A stretch of 64,000 nucleotides of DNA from Watersipora subatra (taxonomy: Eukaryota; Bryozoa; Gymnolaemata; Cheilostomatida; Watersiporidae). The stretch lies in assembly GCF_963576615.1 (NCBI RefSeq), contig NC_088710.1:75029019-75093018 (forward strand), read 5' to 3'. Every line of letters starts with the position of its first letter. Positions within the stretch are counted from its first letter, which is position 1. Position numbers and translations under genes: made by a program. The notes under the pieces were generated by a model. It was not told where the DNA came from and did no database searches. It saw only the letters and a program-made list of their open reading frames with translations. Shown here piece after piece: positions 21,910 to 35,400 of the stretch.

Positions 21910-22416
21910 CTTAGCTCAAAGGAGTGTATATCATCCTCTGGTAAACATGACGAGTCTGTTGGTCAACTGTGAGTCGAAAAATGCTGCAGAAATTGTTCGC
22001 GCCATTTGGCAGAAAGTATGGGTCACATGATCAGATTGCGACTATATGATTAGACGAGGCTGAAACGAAACTGTAAAGTAGCAAGCATCTATATTTGATA
22101 TGGGCTTTCCGGTAGAACCCGAAGTGTTTGTCATAAACTAGTGCTACGAGACGTTTTATATCGGGCCTTTTATTGGCCTTTAATTTCACGCGATAACATC
22201 ACGTGTCAAAACATTAACCACAATGTTTAAGTACGTCATTGAAATAAAGAGAGTCCAAACTACGGCTATGGCTACGATTAACTGCTCATTTTTTAGCTTT
22301 TAAGAGCTTATAATCACATTTTCACATATTTTGCACCTACAACACAGCAGAGTAAGGCATGGTGAATCTTTTGATACCAAATAACTGTGATGTGAATTTT
22401 GTTGCAAGTCAACCTT

Positions 22417-24002
22417 CAATATTTCCTGGCTACTTGAGAGTGAAGTTTATGACGAATATTGATTATTGAGTGTTGCTAAGGTATTCTCAACTATTAAACA
22501 TATAGGTGGATGAGTAAATTTTCAAGGAGTTATCTTATGTTTTTTAAATTCCATTTTTTAACTCCGCCCTCCAACTGATTTAAATGTTTAATATTTTGTT
22601 TGAATTCAGCAAAGAAAAACATGCGTAGTGCTGCATGAATATCCTTGAAGGAAATGAAATTTTCCAAGTTAAATGAATAGGTTTGAGTTCTTAGATTTGC
22701 CGTTGCAAAATAATATTAGTAAAATATTGCAAATGCAATACTCGACAATAAGTCTTCATCAAAATGAATTGCAATGTCAATAATTTGCACTCCTAACTAA
22801 ACATGTGCATTGAAAAAAAGAAATACTTAGCAGTGAGTTCATAACAAAGACTGCTTTCTAAATTAAGAAGCAATAAAGCACCTATTTTTCTCTTCCCGCA
22901 CGAGGCATCCCATTTGTAGAATGGCAGTTTGTTCAATCAACAGTATACAAAGACTTATGTCCTACAGTGCTCTTAAACTACGCTCCTAAACTAAGCTAAA
23001 ATGTGTGACAACTGTATAGTCTAAACATTTTACGAAAAATTGCTACAGGGTTGACCATTTTAGTAATGATATTCTTAAGGAATAATTATATTATTTGTCC
23101 GGCATGCTTGTTCATGAGAAAAATCGCATGACAACAAAAATGTAAATTTTTGTTGTCATAAATATTCAGACAGCAGATCTATCAAGCTAACTGAAAAACA
23201 TGCGGTATTGCTGCATCATTCTCTTAGATTCAAAGACTTTTAGAACCTTGGTTAAGCCTAATAACTGTCACACAAAAAACTTTGTTGTCAAAATTGTTAC
23301 TGGCTCATTGCTATCAAACCTAATTTTTCAAATATGCTCATTTAAATGTTAACAATTTTTAACATTTGCAAAGGAACAAAAACTTATTTTATACAGACTT
23401 GCAAGGTTTGCAGCTAGTTGATCAGCAATACAAACATCAGCCAATATAATTTGAGCTGTCAAGATCGGGTATCATTTCAGCTAGGGCGGCGAAGTATCTG
23501 CCATAATAGTCAATCACTCAGGTGCTCAAGGTAACAATATGATGAGGCTAAGCAAGAGATTGTGACCCATCCCTGTCGTCCAAAAGAGCCGACAACTGTG
23601 ACCATTAACAGAAGAGGAATCTCACATCATTAGGTTCACTTATTCATGCAGACACGTTCTTATTAAGTAGTGTATCCAATGCAATTTATCAATATTCAGT
23701 GTCAAAAGGGGTTAAAGCCCTCTAATGATAACAATTTTGTACTGATAACATATTTGTTGCAAAAAACCACAAGTTTTCAAAAAGCTGTAGATGGCAAAGG
23801 AAAGTATAAAAGTAAAGAACTGAGGCAGTTTTTTACATACACTAGTCTACAACCATTATTACAAGAATTAAAACCCATGTTCACATGGTCTTCACACTGA
23901 ACCCGAATTGATTGTCAAAAGATCCGAAATTGGCTCTCCAAATTACAAGTCAAAAGGGTTCATTGCAGTCGTTCTAAATTTTCAGAAACATTTGCACTCG
24001 TA
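22417..24002. other. intergenic DNA with one hairpin
   Basis: No gene recognised. A hairpin at 23126-23160 has arms ATGACAACAAAAAT / ATTTTTGTTGTCAT around a GTAA-type loop. The remainder shows nothing I can name. Confidence 0.5.
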
Positions 24003-24006
24003 TGAA

Positions 24007-25387
24007 CCTTTTCAGCCCTGATCCCAGCTATTGCGGGAGAAGTTGTGTTCACTTGGGCCTGATTCCAACTATTTCGGGACAGAATATGAGTAACTTTATT
24101 GATACTCCTTTATGTAAACGTATATCATTTTTTAAGCTTTATTCCGAAAGATAACAGTCTGGTGTTCATTTTGATGCTAGGATTGTGGTTGGATAAAAAC
24201 ATTTTACCAGGTAGATCCTGTGTTAGATTTCAACTTCTTCAGCTCTGAAGGTCGCCATTTTGAATACATTTACTGAAAGTTGTTGCTAGATTTCTGAGTC
24301 CATCTAACGTAATTATGAGTTCAGGTGAACAATTCAGCACTGAAAACGATTCACAACAACAGAATGATGAATTATTAGCAGCATAAGATAAGTTTGAAAT
24401 GTACTACAACAGAATAATTGCATTATTATATTTTTTATTTCGAAATATTTTTTTAAGTTGATTAAACTTTCCATAATTTTAGTAGACACAAATAACATGG
24501 TAAAGTACATGCATTTACTTTTGGATGGTGTGGTGCAAGAAATTTAGAAGCAAGAAAATTATGCTGTTTTTATATAATTTTTATTATCGTTATGGTGTTA
24601 CTTGTAGGCGAGGTTGGAAATGAAAGTGATGATTCTTTTACTAGTGGCAATGACGGTCTGTCCAGAGCATCTACATCTGTCAGTGATTACCAGCAACAGA
24701 TAGTTGTAATTTATGAAGATTTATTTTATACATTTTTTGATAAACTTTCTTTTTATACTCATTTTGATTCACAATCTGTTTACTCATTTTCCTCGATTTC
24801 TAGATGATATTAGTTTGGTACTCAAATTGTTTGTATCTTGTTTGTCTTATTATCATAATTGCAATAATGGTTGTTTGCAGTCATTAGAATGTAAATATTG
24901 TCTATATCGAATGTAATTATGATATATATACATAATAAACCAATCAATCGAACTATGAATCGGAATCTCTTTTATGCCGTAATATTGCCTATAGACTGAT
25001 AGCTTCAGTTCTACTGGTTAGAACTCCAAAAGTTTTTTTGCAACCTGCTCTTAACACATTTTCCCATCATAATATGTTATTGGGGGTGTTATCAAACGAA
25101 AAACTGACTGATAGCAGCAACCAAACATAAACTTTTCGATTTTCGAAACACATATTGATTTGAATCTCATCAATAACATCTACTATAAGTCAACTTCATG
25201 TGCATATATTGGTAGCAAATTGCAGCGAAGAATATTCCCAACAAGTTGCAAAAAAACATTTTAAATTATCTTGAACGCAACATTATTTATGCCCAATCCA
25301 ATCCAAGTCACTTTATTAAACAAAAAGTGTGAAAAATTAATTAGGCCTGGCAGGCTGTCAACTGGAAAATAATTAGTACTGAAAGGG
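24007..25387. mobile_element. decayed piggyBac-like element (tentative)
   Basis: The left end CCTTTTCAGCCCTGAT partly matches the complement of the right end (CCCTTTCAGTACTAAT). The right flank is TTAA and the left flank is TGAA, one change from TTAA. Inside are short acidic open pieces, MSSGEQFSTENDSQQQNDE near 24315 and GNESDDSFTSGNDG near 24611, which could be the remains of an N-terminal transposase region. No catalytic region is visible. Confidence 0.4.
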
Positions 25388-27335
25388 TTAAGTGAATTTA
25401 ACATACAACCTCACCCACATGTATTTGCGTACAGGTGTGTTTCAACATCGATAATTTGGTATCATTACCAGTGATTTTTAGGTGTGACGTCTGTACACTG
25501 CAGTGACGTTTATCTAGTTTTATTTGTGTTTTAATTAATTAATGATCTGAATTTCAGGTCTGCCCTTCTTGCAACTTGTGAAATGTAACTATGGATTAAG
25601 ATTATATAATTTAAAATTATACCCCTTGATGCAAAAGCTATAAACGCCAAAGTATCCCAATTTTAATTAACTTTCTAAATTTGCTGTTTACCAACTCTAG
25701 TTTTTACGATATCGCGAACAGACTACGCACACTAAATATTACATAATTTGATATCTTAGCGTGAATCAGACATTAATTAATGTTGCTAAAAAGACGAAAC
25801 AACCTTGCTCGTATTAAAAATGGTAAACAGTACCTGAGAATAAAAATATATACACAGCGAGGCCACCAGCTAGGTGCTCAATGCCAAAAGAAACACGATT
25901 TGACGACGTGCAGATGTTGTGCATGAGGTACCATAGCCCTAGCATTTATAGTTCATACAGAGCCATCGAGCCATTTACACTCGATGGCTCTGAGTTCATA
26001 TTGAACTTCGTAGTTCTTCCGTTAGACCCCGTAAAGGACTAATATTTTCTTTTTTTTCTTTTTATATCTCAGACTACCAATGTACATGTGCTCGAAGCGT
26101 GATAGCGTTTGTTCCATGACTAACGAGATCGCGTTGTTCCATGAACATGTTCCATGTTCCGTAAGGCGTTTGAGTTGTGTGCTCATAAAATGTTGCAAAT
26201 TGAATGCAAATATCAAAACGCGCAATTCGCTGAAGGCGAAAATGTATTGCTAGAATGGAACTGGGTTCCATATCAAGGCCATTTTTTCCGACTAAGGAGA
26301 TTGCTATTGAAGATTGCTTGAAATCTGATGAGAGACACTGGCATAATTTTACAAAAAAGAATGATTACAATAATCATGTCATCTACATTAATACATGGCC
26401 GAAGAGGTAAAAAGGCGAAGGCTAGTTCACTTCATGTTATGTTTATGTTCACTTCATCTTTTGGTTTGATATCTTATATATTCCTTACAAAGTTGTTCTC
26501 TAAAGAAAATGGTCTACAGCGCACAAATGCTAACAAAAGCATATATAGGCATTGCTGGCAAACAAGAAAAGCAGAGTATAATGCAAATGACAAAAATCAG
26601 TTAATTTTGTGAAAGCAGCATGTTTCCCTTTTTATTTTATTTCTTATAGCAGGATTGTATGAATACTGTAGTTGACTTGTCAGAGGATAGAAAAAACGTT
26701 TAGAGATGAGCGATTGCTCAGAATGGAAGACGATAACAAGCTGTTAAACTGTTGAGAAAGCTAAAGGCCTTTGATTAGACGCCACAAATAATCAAAATGG
26801 CAAAAAACCAGCTACTCGATTGAACCAATGATATACAGGGTCTGTATATCATTGATTGAACAAAGAAAAAATTCTACCACTGAATAGTTTGGAGTTGTCT
26901 ACCCAGTTCTGATTTGTAAAGTAAAAGGTCTTTATTTATGTAGGTCAACGCTGTGTACAGATTTTTACCAAACTAACAAATCTATAAGGAAGTACTCTTT
27001 TAAAATAAAGGCTGTAACCACCACTCAAGAAAGTGAGCAAGTATAGATTTATAAGTCCTCATGGCTGGCAAACTAATATGTTAAAACTAATCTATATATA
27101 GCCTTGTGACATCAATGATATACAGCCCCCTGTATATACAGGGCTATACAGGGCTGTATATCATTGGTGACATCATCTCTTTAGCCTCTAGTAAGAGAAA
27201 AATATACGACCAAATGCATTTTAAAATGCCACCTTAATGACAGGAAAGACTAAAAATACTACATAAAGTTTTACTTGTATATTTTTTGAACATGACTCAC
27301 AAAAAATGGCATGCTGGGTAAACTACACATTTTAG
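25388..27335. other. intergenic DNA with small hairpins
   Basis: Contains the hairpin CAGAGCCATCGAG / CTCGATGGCTCTG at 25961-25994. TGATATACAG/CTGTATATCA motifs recur near 26831-26856 and 27115-27168. Several short ORFs look like chance. Confidence 0.5.
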
Positions 27336-27340
27336 ATCGC

Positions 27341-27656
27341 ACTACTGAGTGATGCTCACAGTATTACTGTATACTACTAACAGTGCCTACTGAGTGATGC
27401 TCACAGTATTACTGTATACTACTAACAGTGCTTACTGAGTGATGCTCACAGTATTACTGTATACTACTAACAGTGCCTACTGAGTGATGCTCACAGTATT
27501 ACAGTATAATACTAACAGCGCCTACTGAGTGATGCTCACAGTATTACAGTATAATACTAACAGTGCCTACTGAGTCATGCTAGCAGTATTACAGTATAAT
27601 ACTAACAGTGCCTACTGGGTGATGCTCACAGTATTACAGTTAATACTAACAGTATC
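27341..27656. repeat. 45-bp minisatellite, about 7 copies
   Basis: The unit begins CTACTGAGTGATGCTCACAG. Later units differ by ACAGTATAATAC in place of ACTGTATACTAC, so two unit types are ordered left to right. Confidence 0.9.
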
Positions 27657-29413
27657 TATTGGGTTGTTGAGTGATGTCAGCTACATCAATCAGGTGACAT
27701 TGCCAGTATTTATTGAAACAAGTGCCATGATCATCACTGCCAACATTCATGTATGAGTTTTAAAAAGAAATATGGCGCTTATGCATATTACTAGCAACCT
27801 GTACTAGTTCTATTGTACAAATTGTTTATGAAATATATCATCCAACACGACACTATCAATATAAGATCTACAACTGACTGCTCAAAGACTTCCAACTCTT
27901 TGAAAAAGAAAGTTTTATTGTTTTCAGTTGTCTCTTGGTCGCTTATTGTATAAATTAAATCCTATTTTATATATTCAGAACTTTTGCCATACCTATTTTT
28001 GAAGTTGCTTTCTACACTTCTATTTAGAGAACTCGTTGAGCTGTCACAGTTACATGTATTATTCATTATTAAAATGGTAGTGTTTCCCTTCAATTGTATA
28101 GTAAGTATGTATGTTATCTGAGCATACACAACCGCAAGGTGTGCAACACGGAATCGCTATAGCATAGGTCTTTAGAACCGAACAATTGACATCAACTCGG
28201 CCAAAACACAAGTGAAAGATAAATGTGTTCATTTGGAGATGTAACCAGCTATTGTAATACTCTCTATTCAGAAAGCATTTTAAGCCAAAAAGGAAGAGAA
28301 ATTTCTATATATTTACTTTAATAAATATTCCATGCAATGTTTTTCTACAATATTCCGCACTGACAGACGAGCTCAAAATCACAAAAATCTACTAGCATCA
28401 CTGTGAGCTGCTAGAGATTTGACTAGAGGTGTTTTTGTTTAATTCAAAGTAAGTCATTCGCATGTTACCACACATTTTTAGGGTTTGAGCATCTATCTCA
28501 GAAACGATGAAGATTGGTATAATTGAAGAAGTTATTTCATATTAACTAAACTGCTGATAGGTTGTTAAAGAAGTCAGTATATTAGTAGTAACTGATTTAT
28601 ATGACTAAATAAGTGAGAGTTGTCTTATCTAACTCTAGCTAGTTCTCCAAAGGCCTTTAGATCAGAGATACGCGAGTTTGATCACTCTGTTCTTCCTGAA
28701 CCTTTTAAGCAAAGCGCTCTTCAATATTTGGCATAACTGCTAATCTTTTTATGATAATCCGGATTAAATGCGAAGGAATACTCGATAGTATTAAGATAAG
28801 AAAGAGGAAACCTATGAATGTACATTTATTGTAGTATGATACAAATGTATGTAACAGATTACAAATTATTTAAAAGAAACAGGTTGCAGCAGTTTGTTGC
28901 AGCATGGTACAAATACATCAGTGAAAAGTTCTATAAAAGTCTTGTATGATATGAATATTTAGCAAGCATTTACACTTTGGAGATCCTAAGCTCACTATTC
29001 GCGTCTAAATAAGGTTGGGATAGAATTAGTGATCACAGTCTAATATTACGATTGATTCTCTTCATAAGAACCTGGTAAATCAGGTCAGCTGACTCTGGCA
29101 GTAATTGAGAAACTCACCAGAGAAAATGTTTTTACATCGCATATCTACACTCATGTTCTACTGTATTTAAGATATTGTCAAAATGAAAAAAATGTTAATT
29201 AAATATATGTCTGTGACAATATTGAACAGACCACTAGTCAGTATTTATGCTAACTTTATAGTATAATGAGTGTTAAGCAAGGTTCTAAGGCTAGGAATAC
29301 TATCGCATCAAAGCCTAGTTGACAATCCTTCTGGAGTTGTCAGCTCTATTCATGGCTGGGTAGTCTTATGATACAAGTATCCATGGTAACCCATCAACTA
29401 ATCTAGTATACTG
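27657..29413. other. region 3' of the Alx gene
   Basis: No other gene recognised; AT-rich. It presumably contains the Alx 3' UTR and polyadenylation site just below 29414. I could not fix the site. Confidence 0.45.
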
Positions 29414-29487
29414 CTATTTGCTGTATGGACTGAAGATTGCACCGAGTCCCATTGTTGACACATTCTGTGCTTTGAGACGAAGAGCCG
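29414..29487 (-). CDS. Alx: Alx exon 5 (OAR-like tail)
   Basis: Follows CTCCTCAAGTTTAG in the required phase. It encodes [14 protein letters not shown] and then GAIFSPYSK before a TAG. AALRLKA matches the core of the OAR motif (SIAALRMKAKEH in vertebrates), but the residues after it do not, and there is one extra residue before the core. It is called from motif, phase and acceptor together. Confidence 0.55.
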
Positions 29488-32400
29488 CTAAACTTGAGGA
29501 GCACAGCTCATTGCATACATCGCTGCCTGCAACACCCAGTATTAATTGTATATTTCTTATAATCATAGCTGCTGGTAAGGAGTGAGCTTCAATTTTAAGT
29601 CATAAATTTGTAACTAAACTGATAATGAACTAAGAGTGAGTCAATTATTTTTGTTTACAAGGAGAACAACTTTTAGAGTATATACAGTCAGTGTATCCCT
29701 CAATAGTTAAAATATTTCTTTTACGACTTAATAACGAAAGCTTCATTTTGTGAAAAATGTTGCATACATTTTAATTTTAAACTTGTTCCAACAAGCAGAG
29801 GTGACTCAAGGCCACAGCCGCTGTCACCTCATCTTAAATTCTGCAGATCGTTGTAAAGTTACCACCGACCCCTCTGAATGTTTGTGTAAATGTTTACTAC
29901 TGGCCGTAGTTCAGCTCACATTCACTGGTGTTGATGAGTTCAGAGTCGGGCCTCAGCTTTGTTTACTGGTCTTACTTGAATAATAAAAGTGTCTTTGCGT
30001 GAGAAATAACAACTGCTTCATTTGAATATTCAGTCATGGGAAAACATGGAATTTCTTTCAAATAAATTTTTTTAGATAGGAGTCTTTATACTTATCACTA
30101 AACACGTTAATACTTTGTTATTTAAATACTGTAAAACATGAGGAATGAGGCTATATATTATCTGAATAAAATTGATCGTAAGAGATGAGGATATATGTTA
30201 TCTAATGAAGTTTAGCATGTGAAATGAGGCTGTTTCTCAAATAGAATAAAAAATGAAGACTATGGTTACATGTTATTTAGAGCACAGGTAATGAGAGTGT
30301 TAGTTAGCTGAATAAAGTTGAGAGCAAGGAATGTGGCTGTGTTATCTGAATAATGTTAAGCGTGAGGGATGTGGCTGTGTTATCTGAATAATGTTAAGCG
30401 TGAGGGATGTGGTTATTTTTTTATAGAATTATAAGTTTAGTTAATATTTGACATATAAATTACTACAGTCTTTTTCACAACCCCTTCAGAGAAACCACGC
30501 CCCTTCAGAGAAACCACGCCCCTTCAGAGAAACCACGCCCCTTCAGAGAAACCACGCCCCTTCAGAGAAACCACGCCCCTTCAGAGAAACCACGCCCCTT
30601 CAGAGAAACCACGCCCCTTCAGAGAAACCACGCCCCTTCAGAGAAACCACGCCCCTTCAGAGAAACCACGCCCCTTCAGAGAAACCACGCCCATAAAAGT
30701 CTAAAAAGAGGTTGTTCAATAGTGCAAAGGATCCCGTGTTCATTATTTGTTAGATAACAGAATTTAACTAGAAATACTAGCCTCTATTAAAGATTGCAAA
30801 TATCTAATTATCTGAATAATGCAATTCAAAGTGTAACAGTTGATATGAGATAAGAGAAATGGAGTAACGAAGTAAATAGCACACCTGTACTTTACCTCCT
30901 ATTGTGCTATCAGAAACGACTTGACTGACATTTGGTGCACCCATGCCTATCATCTGCGGAGTTGTCGTCAGGTTGTTCAGGGGTGGAATATGTTGAGAGA
31001 AGGACATAAAGTTGGGCATAGCAGCAGTTGATTGTGTCATACAGCTTTGGTTTGCTAGTGGCATGTAGGTCTGTGTGTTTGGATTTGATGTAGGCCAGCC
31101 TTGAAATCCCTGAAATATTATGGCTCCAGTAAACTGATGCTCTTGTGAACACTTTGAAGATCAGTATCGGCTTTAGACATATACATATATGTTAGTAACA
31201 TTATGCAGTGTCACTTATACTTGTGTAAAAGGGGTCAGCTGAGTCACACTTGTCACTATGCAACAAGTGTCAATTAAATTACTTTGTTAGTTATGAGACA
31301 TATATCGGCTAGATGGCATGTGTCAGTCATGTCACATGTGTCAGTTAAGTCAGAATGTGACAGATGTGACAGTTGTGACATGTGACAGTTGTGACATGTG
31401 ACAGTTGTGACATGTGACAGTTGTGACATGTGTCAAAAGATTTAAGGGCTGAATGTAATGCACAAGGTTGAGTCATTCAAGCAATCAGCTATAAATTTCT
31501 ATAAACATTATAATTGTAAAGTGTGCATGTTCATACTTCTCTCCACATTTACAAGTCACTTGGTCTGGCCAGGTATTGTGTTAGATAATTTGACAGCCGG
31601 CCCATTTATAACACATAATTTCAACAGTGCTATAGTACTTTTATGACTGCCTTTTTAAAGATGCCAATTTTATTGGTCACTTTTTGTACAGTGCCACCAA
31701 TATTTATATAATAACACTAATAGTCATATAATAACACTAATAGTCATATAATAACACTAATAATTATATACTAACACTAATAGTCATATAATAACACTAA
31801 TAATCATATAACAATAATAGTCATGTAATACCACTAATAGTGATATAATAACAGTAATGGTAATATAGTAATACTAATAAACCATATAATAACCCTAATA
31901 TATAGTCATACTAAATTGCTAGCAGCGCAGAGAAGTGGGGAAGACCACAATCATCCAGTAGATTCTTTATTAGAAATATGCAAAGTACCCTACAGGATGA
32001 AATTATTCACGGAGTTAAATTTCGCGAGAATTGTTTTTTCATGCATACTCGCGGACTAAATTATCGCGGATGAACACATTCGCAAATAAATTAATCTGTG
32101 AAAGCTAGCAACAGAGTAAAACCTTCACGTGCGTATACCACGTGTTCAGGTTTTTATTGAGCTAAGAAATTTATGTCGATCATGCTAAGCTATAAAATTT
32201 TTGACTGAATCTAGAAGTTTTCCTGAATATTCATCAACTTGAAGGCCTTTGTTGAATCAACAACTTGTGGTAAGTTATGAGTTTTTTCAACGTAAAGAAC
32301 TGCAAGAGAGGTTTTTGCGATGATGATGATGTCGTGCTGAATTCCAAATAACTTGCGACAACCTTGAATAATTTTGTAAAGAAGTGTGATGCATTGGCAA

Positions 32401-35400
32401 TGGGCTTAACTCAAAGCCCTAGCAATGATTTTAAAAGAGTTTGAAACTCAGCTACGTTTACAAACTCTGCATAACGGCTAGTTTTTAATTTGAGGTAGTA
32501 GTTATTCTTCCTTGTGTTAAAAATAAAACTAATTATTCGCAGATATTAATAACTAGCGGAATTGACAGTACGCAAATTCGTGAATTATTAAATCCATCGA
32601 ATAATTTCATCCTGTAGGGTATATGATTTGCTTTTGTAAAGTTATCTATAAAATTGTTAAACATAAATAACTCCCTCCCCTGCTGCCTCCAACTCCCTCC
32701 CCCTGCTACCTCCAACTCCCTCCCCCTGCTGCCTCCAACTCCCTCCCTCTGCTGCCTCCAACTCTCTCCCTCTGCTGCCTCCAACTCCCTCCCCCTGCTG
32801 CCTCCAACTCCTTCCCCCTGCTGCCTCTCTTTCATAGTCTTTACCTCTTAAAGAAGTTCTTGTGTATGTTATGCTATTGTCAGCAAGGGTAAACACGGTA
32901 GGAGTGATAAATAGGCTGGTCAAAAATGTATACATGATAAATGGGTCTGTCAAAAAGTGTTTATTTGCATAACAAATGGTAGCCACAACAGCCAAATAAA
33001 ACTTAACCGTGATGTGCTATTAATACATTTGTATATTTTATACAAGTGTTATTAGACACAAATATACGTATATATGTTAATTTTCTTTTTTTTCGTTAAA
33101 GGTATTGTAAAATGCTCAGAATGTTTGTTAAAACTTTTAAATTTGTTGCATTTTTTAGCATTTTGGGAGCATGGCAGTTCACAGCACACAATTTTTAAAT
33201 AAGATTGACTCTGAGTCTAGCTCACAGCTCAAGTATGCGCTACTCCTGTATTTTATTATTATTGTTAGTGATAGATGCTACTGAGGCCTTTCACTGACAA
33301 TCTACTCAGGATGTCATCAGCTGTTTGATTCCCTGATTCTTTTTGTACGTCATTTAAGCTCGTGTCAACAATCAGTTTTTAAGAGAAGCGGATTTGATAG
33401 AATGCAACCATTTCTCATCACCCCTAAAATTACACCAAAAAAGTAATCTTATAATGCAGAAAATAAGCAAAATTTTTAAAGCGAGGCCAAAATAAACGGC
33501 AGTGGAAATAGTTCTGGTGTGTCAGAGTGTACCTTGGATAACATTGTCCTGTTGTGACCCCTAAGTGAACTTTCATTATTGCTAGTTGCATTCCTTTGTT
33601 CTTATAGAGTATTTAATATATTTTTGTAAATTTACCATGTGAGGAATATCATGCGGGACGTACTCCTGGCGCCCCATAGAAGCCATGTCATAGGAAGTGG
33701 GAGCAGCAGCAGTAGTATTTGTCATAGTTCTCATTGTCTGAATTTGACCGTACCTCTCCCTTTTGCGCCACTTTGCCCTTCGGTTTTGGAACCATACCTA
33801 TAGTGAATTATAGTAGAAAATATATTATATTATTACCAGCATCTAAAAACAAAAACGTAAAACTATTTTGCATTTTAATTATAGCGTAAAAGCCATGTGG
33901 GCCTCAGCCAATCGCAGCCAATCTCTACAACGGTATTCTTAAGTTAGCTCCTTATAACTGCTGTGAGCTTTCAATGGCGGCAAATTCTATGCATTTTATG
34001 AAACTTATGAGAGGGCAGATAACTTTATTTTAATAAGGAGTAATTTTCTCTTGGAACAATTTATAACGATTTGGCACGCTCGCGCAAGAGCTGTAGTGCA
34101 GGGCAGTGTAGATGTTTAGCTAACTGTCTACTCTGTTGACTGAAAAATAATGTATTTTTTAAAACAATTCCTACTAAAAAAAGTTAGGACTGCATTGTTA
34201 ACACCTCCATCTTTTGAAGAGCGTATTGCTAAGGAACTTGAGTCTATTGATATTCTACTGCATCAGCTTAAAAATCAACAAAATTTAATTTTACTTATGA
34301 TTTGCTTTTGTTTGTTTTAGATTTATTTGAATATGGTGAAAACATGCAAAATCACCTATTTTCACCTGTACTAAATATATGAAAAAAACTATTATTTAAT
34401 TTTCTGCCATTTTTGAGGTATTGTATAAACAGCAAATAAATGTGTAGTAGGCAGCATTCAAACTCACAATTTTATACAGGATGAGACAAATCTATGTTTT
34501 AAATGTTTTTAAACATAAAACACAAATGGAAAATGTATTCCTGAATAGCTATTAAAATACTCTAGTCCCATGTTTAAAATGGTTACGTCACTACGCTATG
34601 TGAGGCATCTGTAAATTTGATGATATTAGTATATTTTCTTGAGATTTGCATAAAACATTCAAGAGAGAAGTGCTTGCTCCTGCATCAGTTATACAGGCCT
34701 CTACAGTATATCTGTTTGTCTGCCTGACATCGGCCACACTCAGCCCTGCTCACACATATTCAGTTAATTGGAAACATAGCAAGGGTTTGTTCTCATCCCA
34801 ATGATGTGTCACTGCCCAGAGGCATATGTCAGTTGCGCTGACTTATTATCTTTGAGAAATCTGATAGCTGATGCGAGGGAAGGCTGTGAACACGAGCGGT
34901 GCACTCATATCGGCTATAAAGTAACGACTAACAAATATAACAAAGGAGTGTGGGCCTTCTCATTTCGTAGCAAGAGGATGTGTTTCTTCTCTTATTTCTC
35001 CCCTTGATTCTTCTTCGACTAATTTTTACATGTGTCCTTTAGAGTGGCAAATTAAGAAATAGTTTTATTCAAAGTTTGGCACGAGTATCTATAATCTGAG
35101 CGCAGTTCGCTTACGCCGTATCTTTCACTTTTCAAATGCTAGATTCGAATATTAGCCATATAATATTTCAAAATTCTGAGTAATTCTGCTCTCTAGTTAT
35201 TGTTTCAGGCCGAGTGTCAGTCATAAAGGCATAATAGTTGATATAGAACATAAACATTCTGATGCCAGGCTTGATGCTCGACCTGTCAGTCGAACGTAAC
35301 GAATGCTGCAGAATTACAAAGAGCTCTATTTTGTTCATCGCTGTCAGGGCTGCCAATACTGCCACGACTGATTGTTAAGATCGCAGCGTGGGGGCCACAA

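Larger units (their letters stand above)
20585..22416. mobile_element. 880-bp MITE family, copy 3, disrupted by two insertions
   Basis: The left end GTTGACTTGCAACAAAATTC and right end TTTGTTGCAAGTCAACCTT belong to the same family as copies at 9142, 19043 and 62580. Two other MITEs (20891-21292 and 21385-21909) interrupt it. Removing them gives about 900 bp, the family size. TA is not preserved at the ends, so this copy looks older. Confidence 0.9.

Noticed and set aside
30448..30696. 82-residue ORF rich in [16 protein letters not shown]
   Set aside because: It is the 19-bp minisatellite read in three successive frames.
34801..35007. 68-residue plus-strand ORF in Alx intron 2
   Set aside because: No domain, no splice signals that fit neighbours, antisense to Alx; likely chance.
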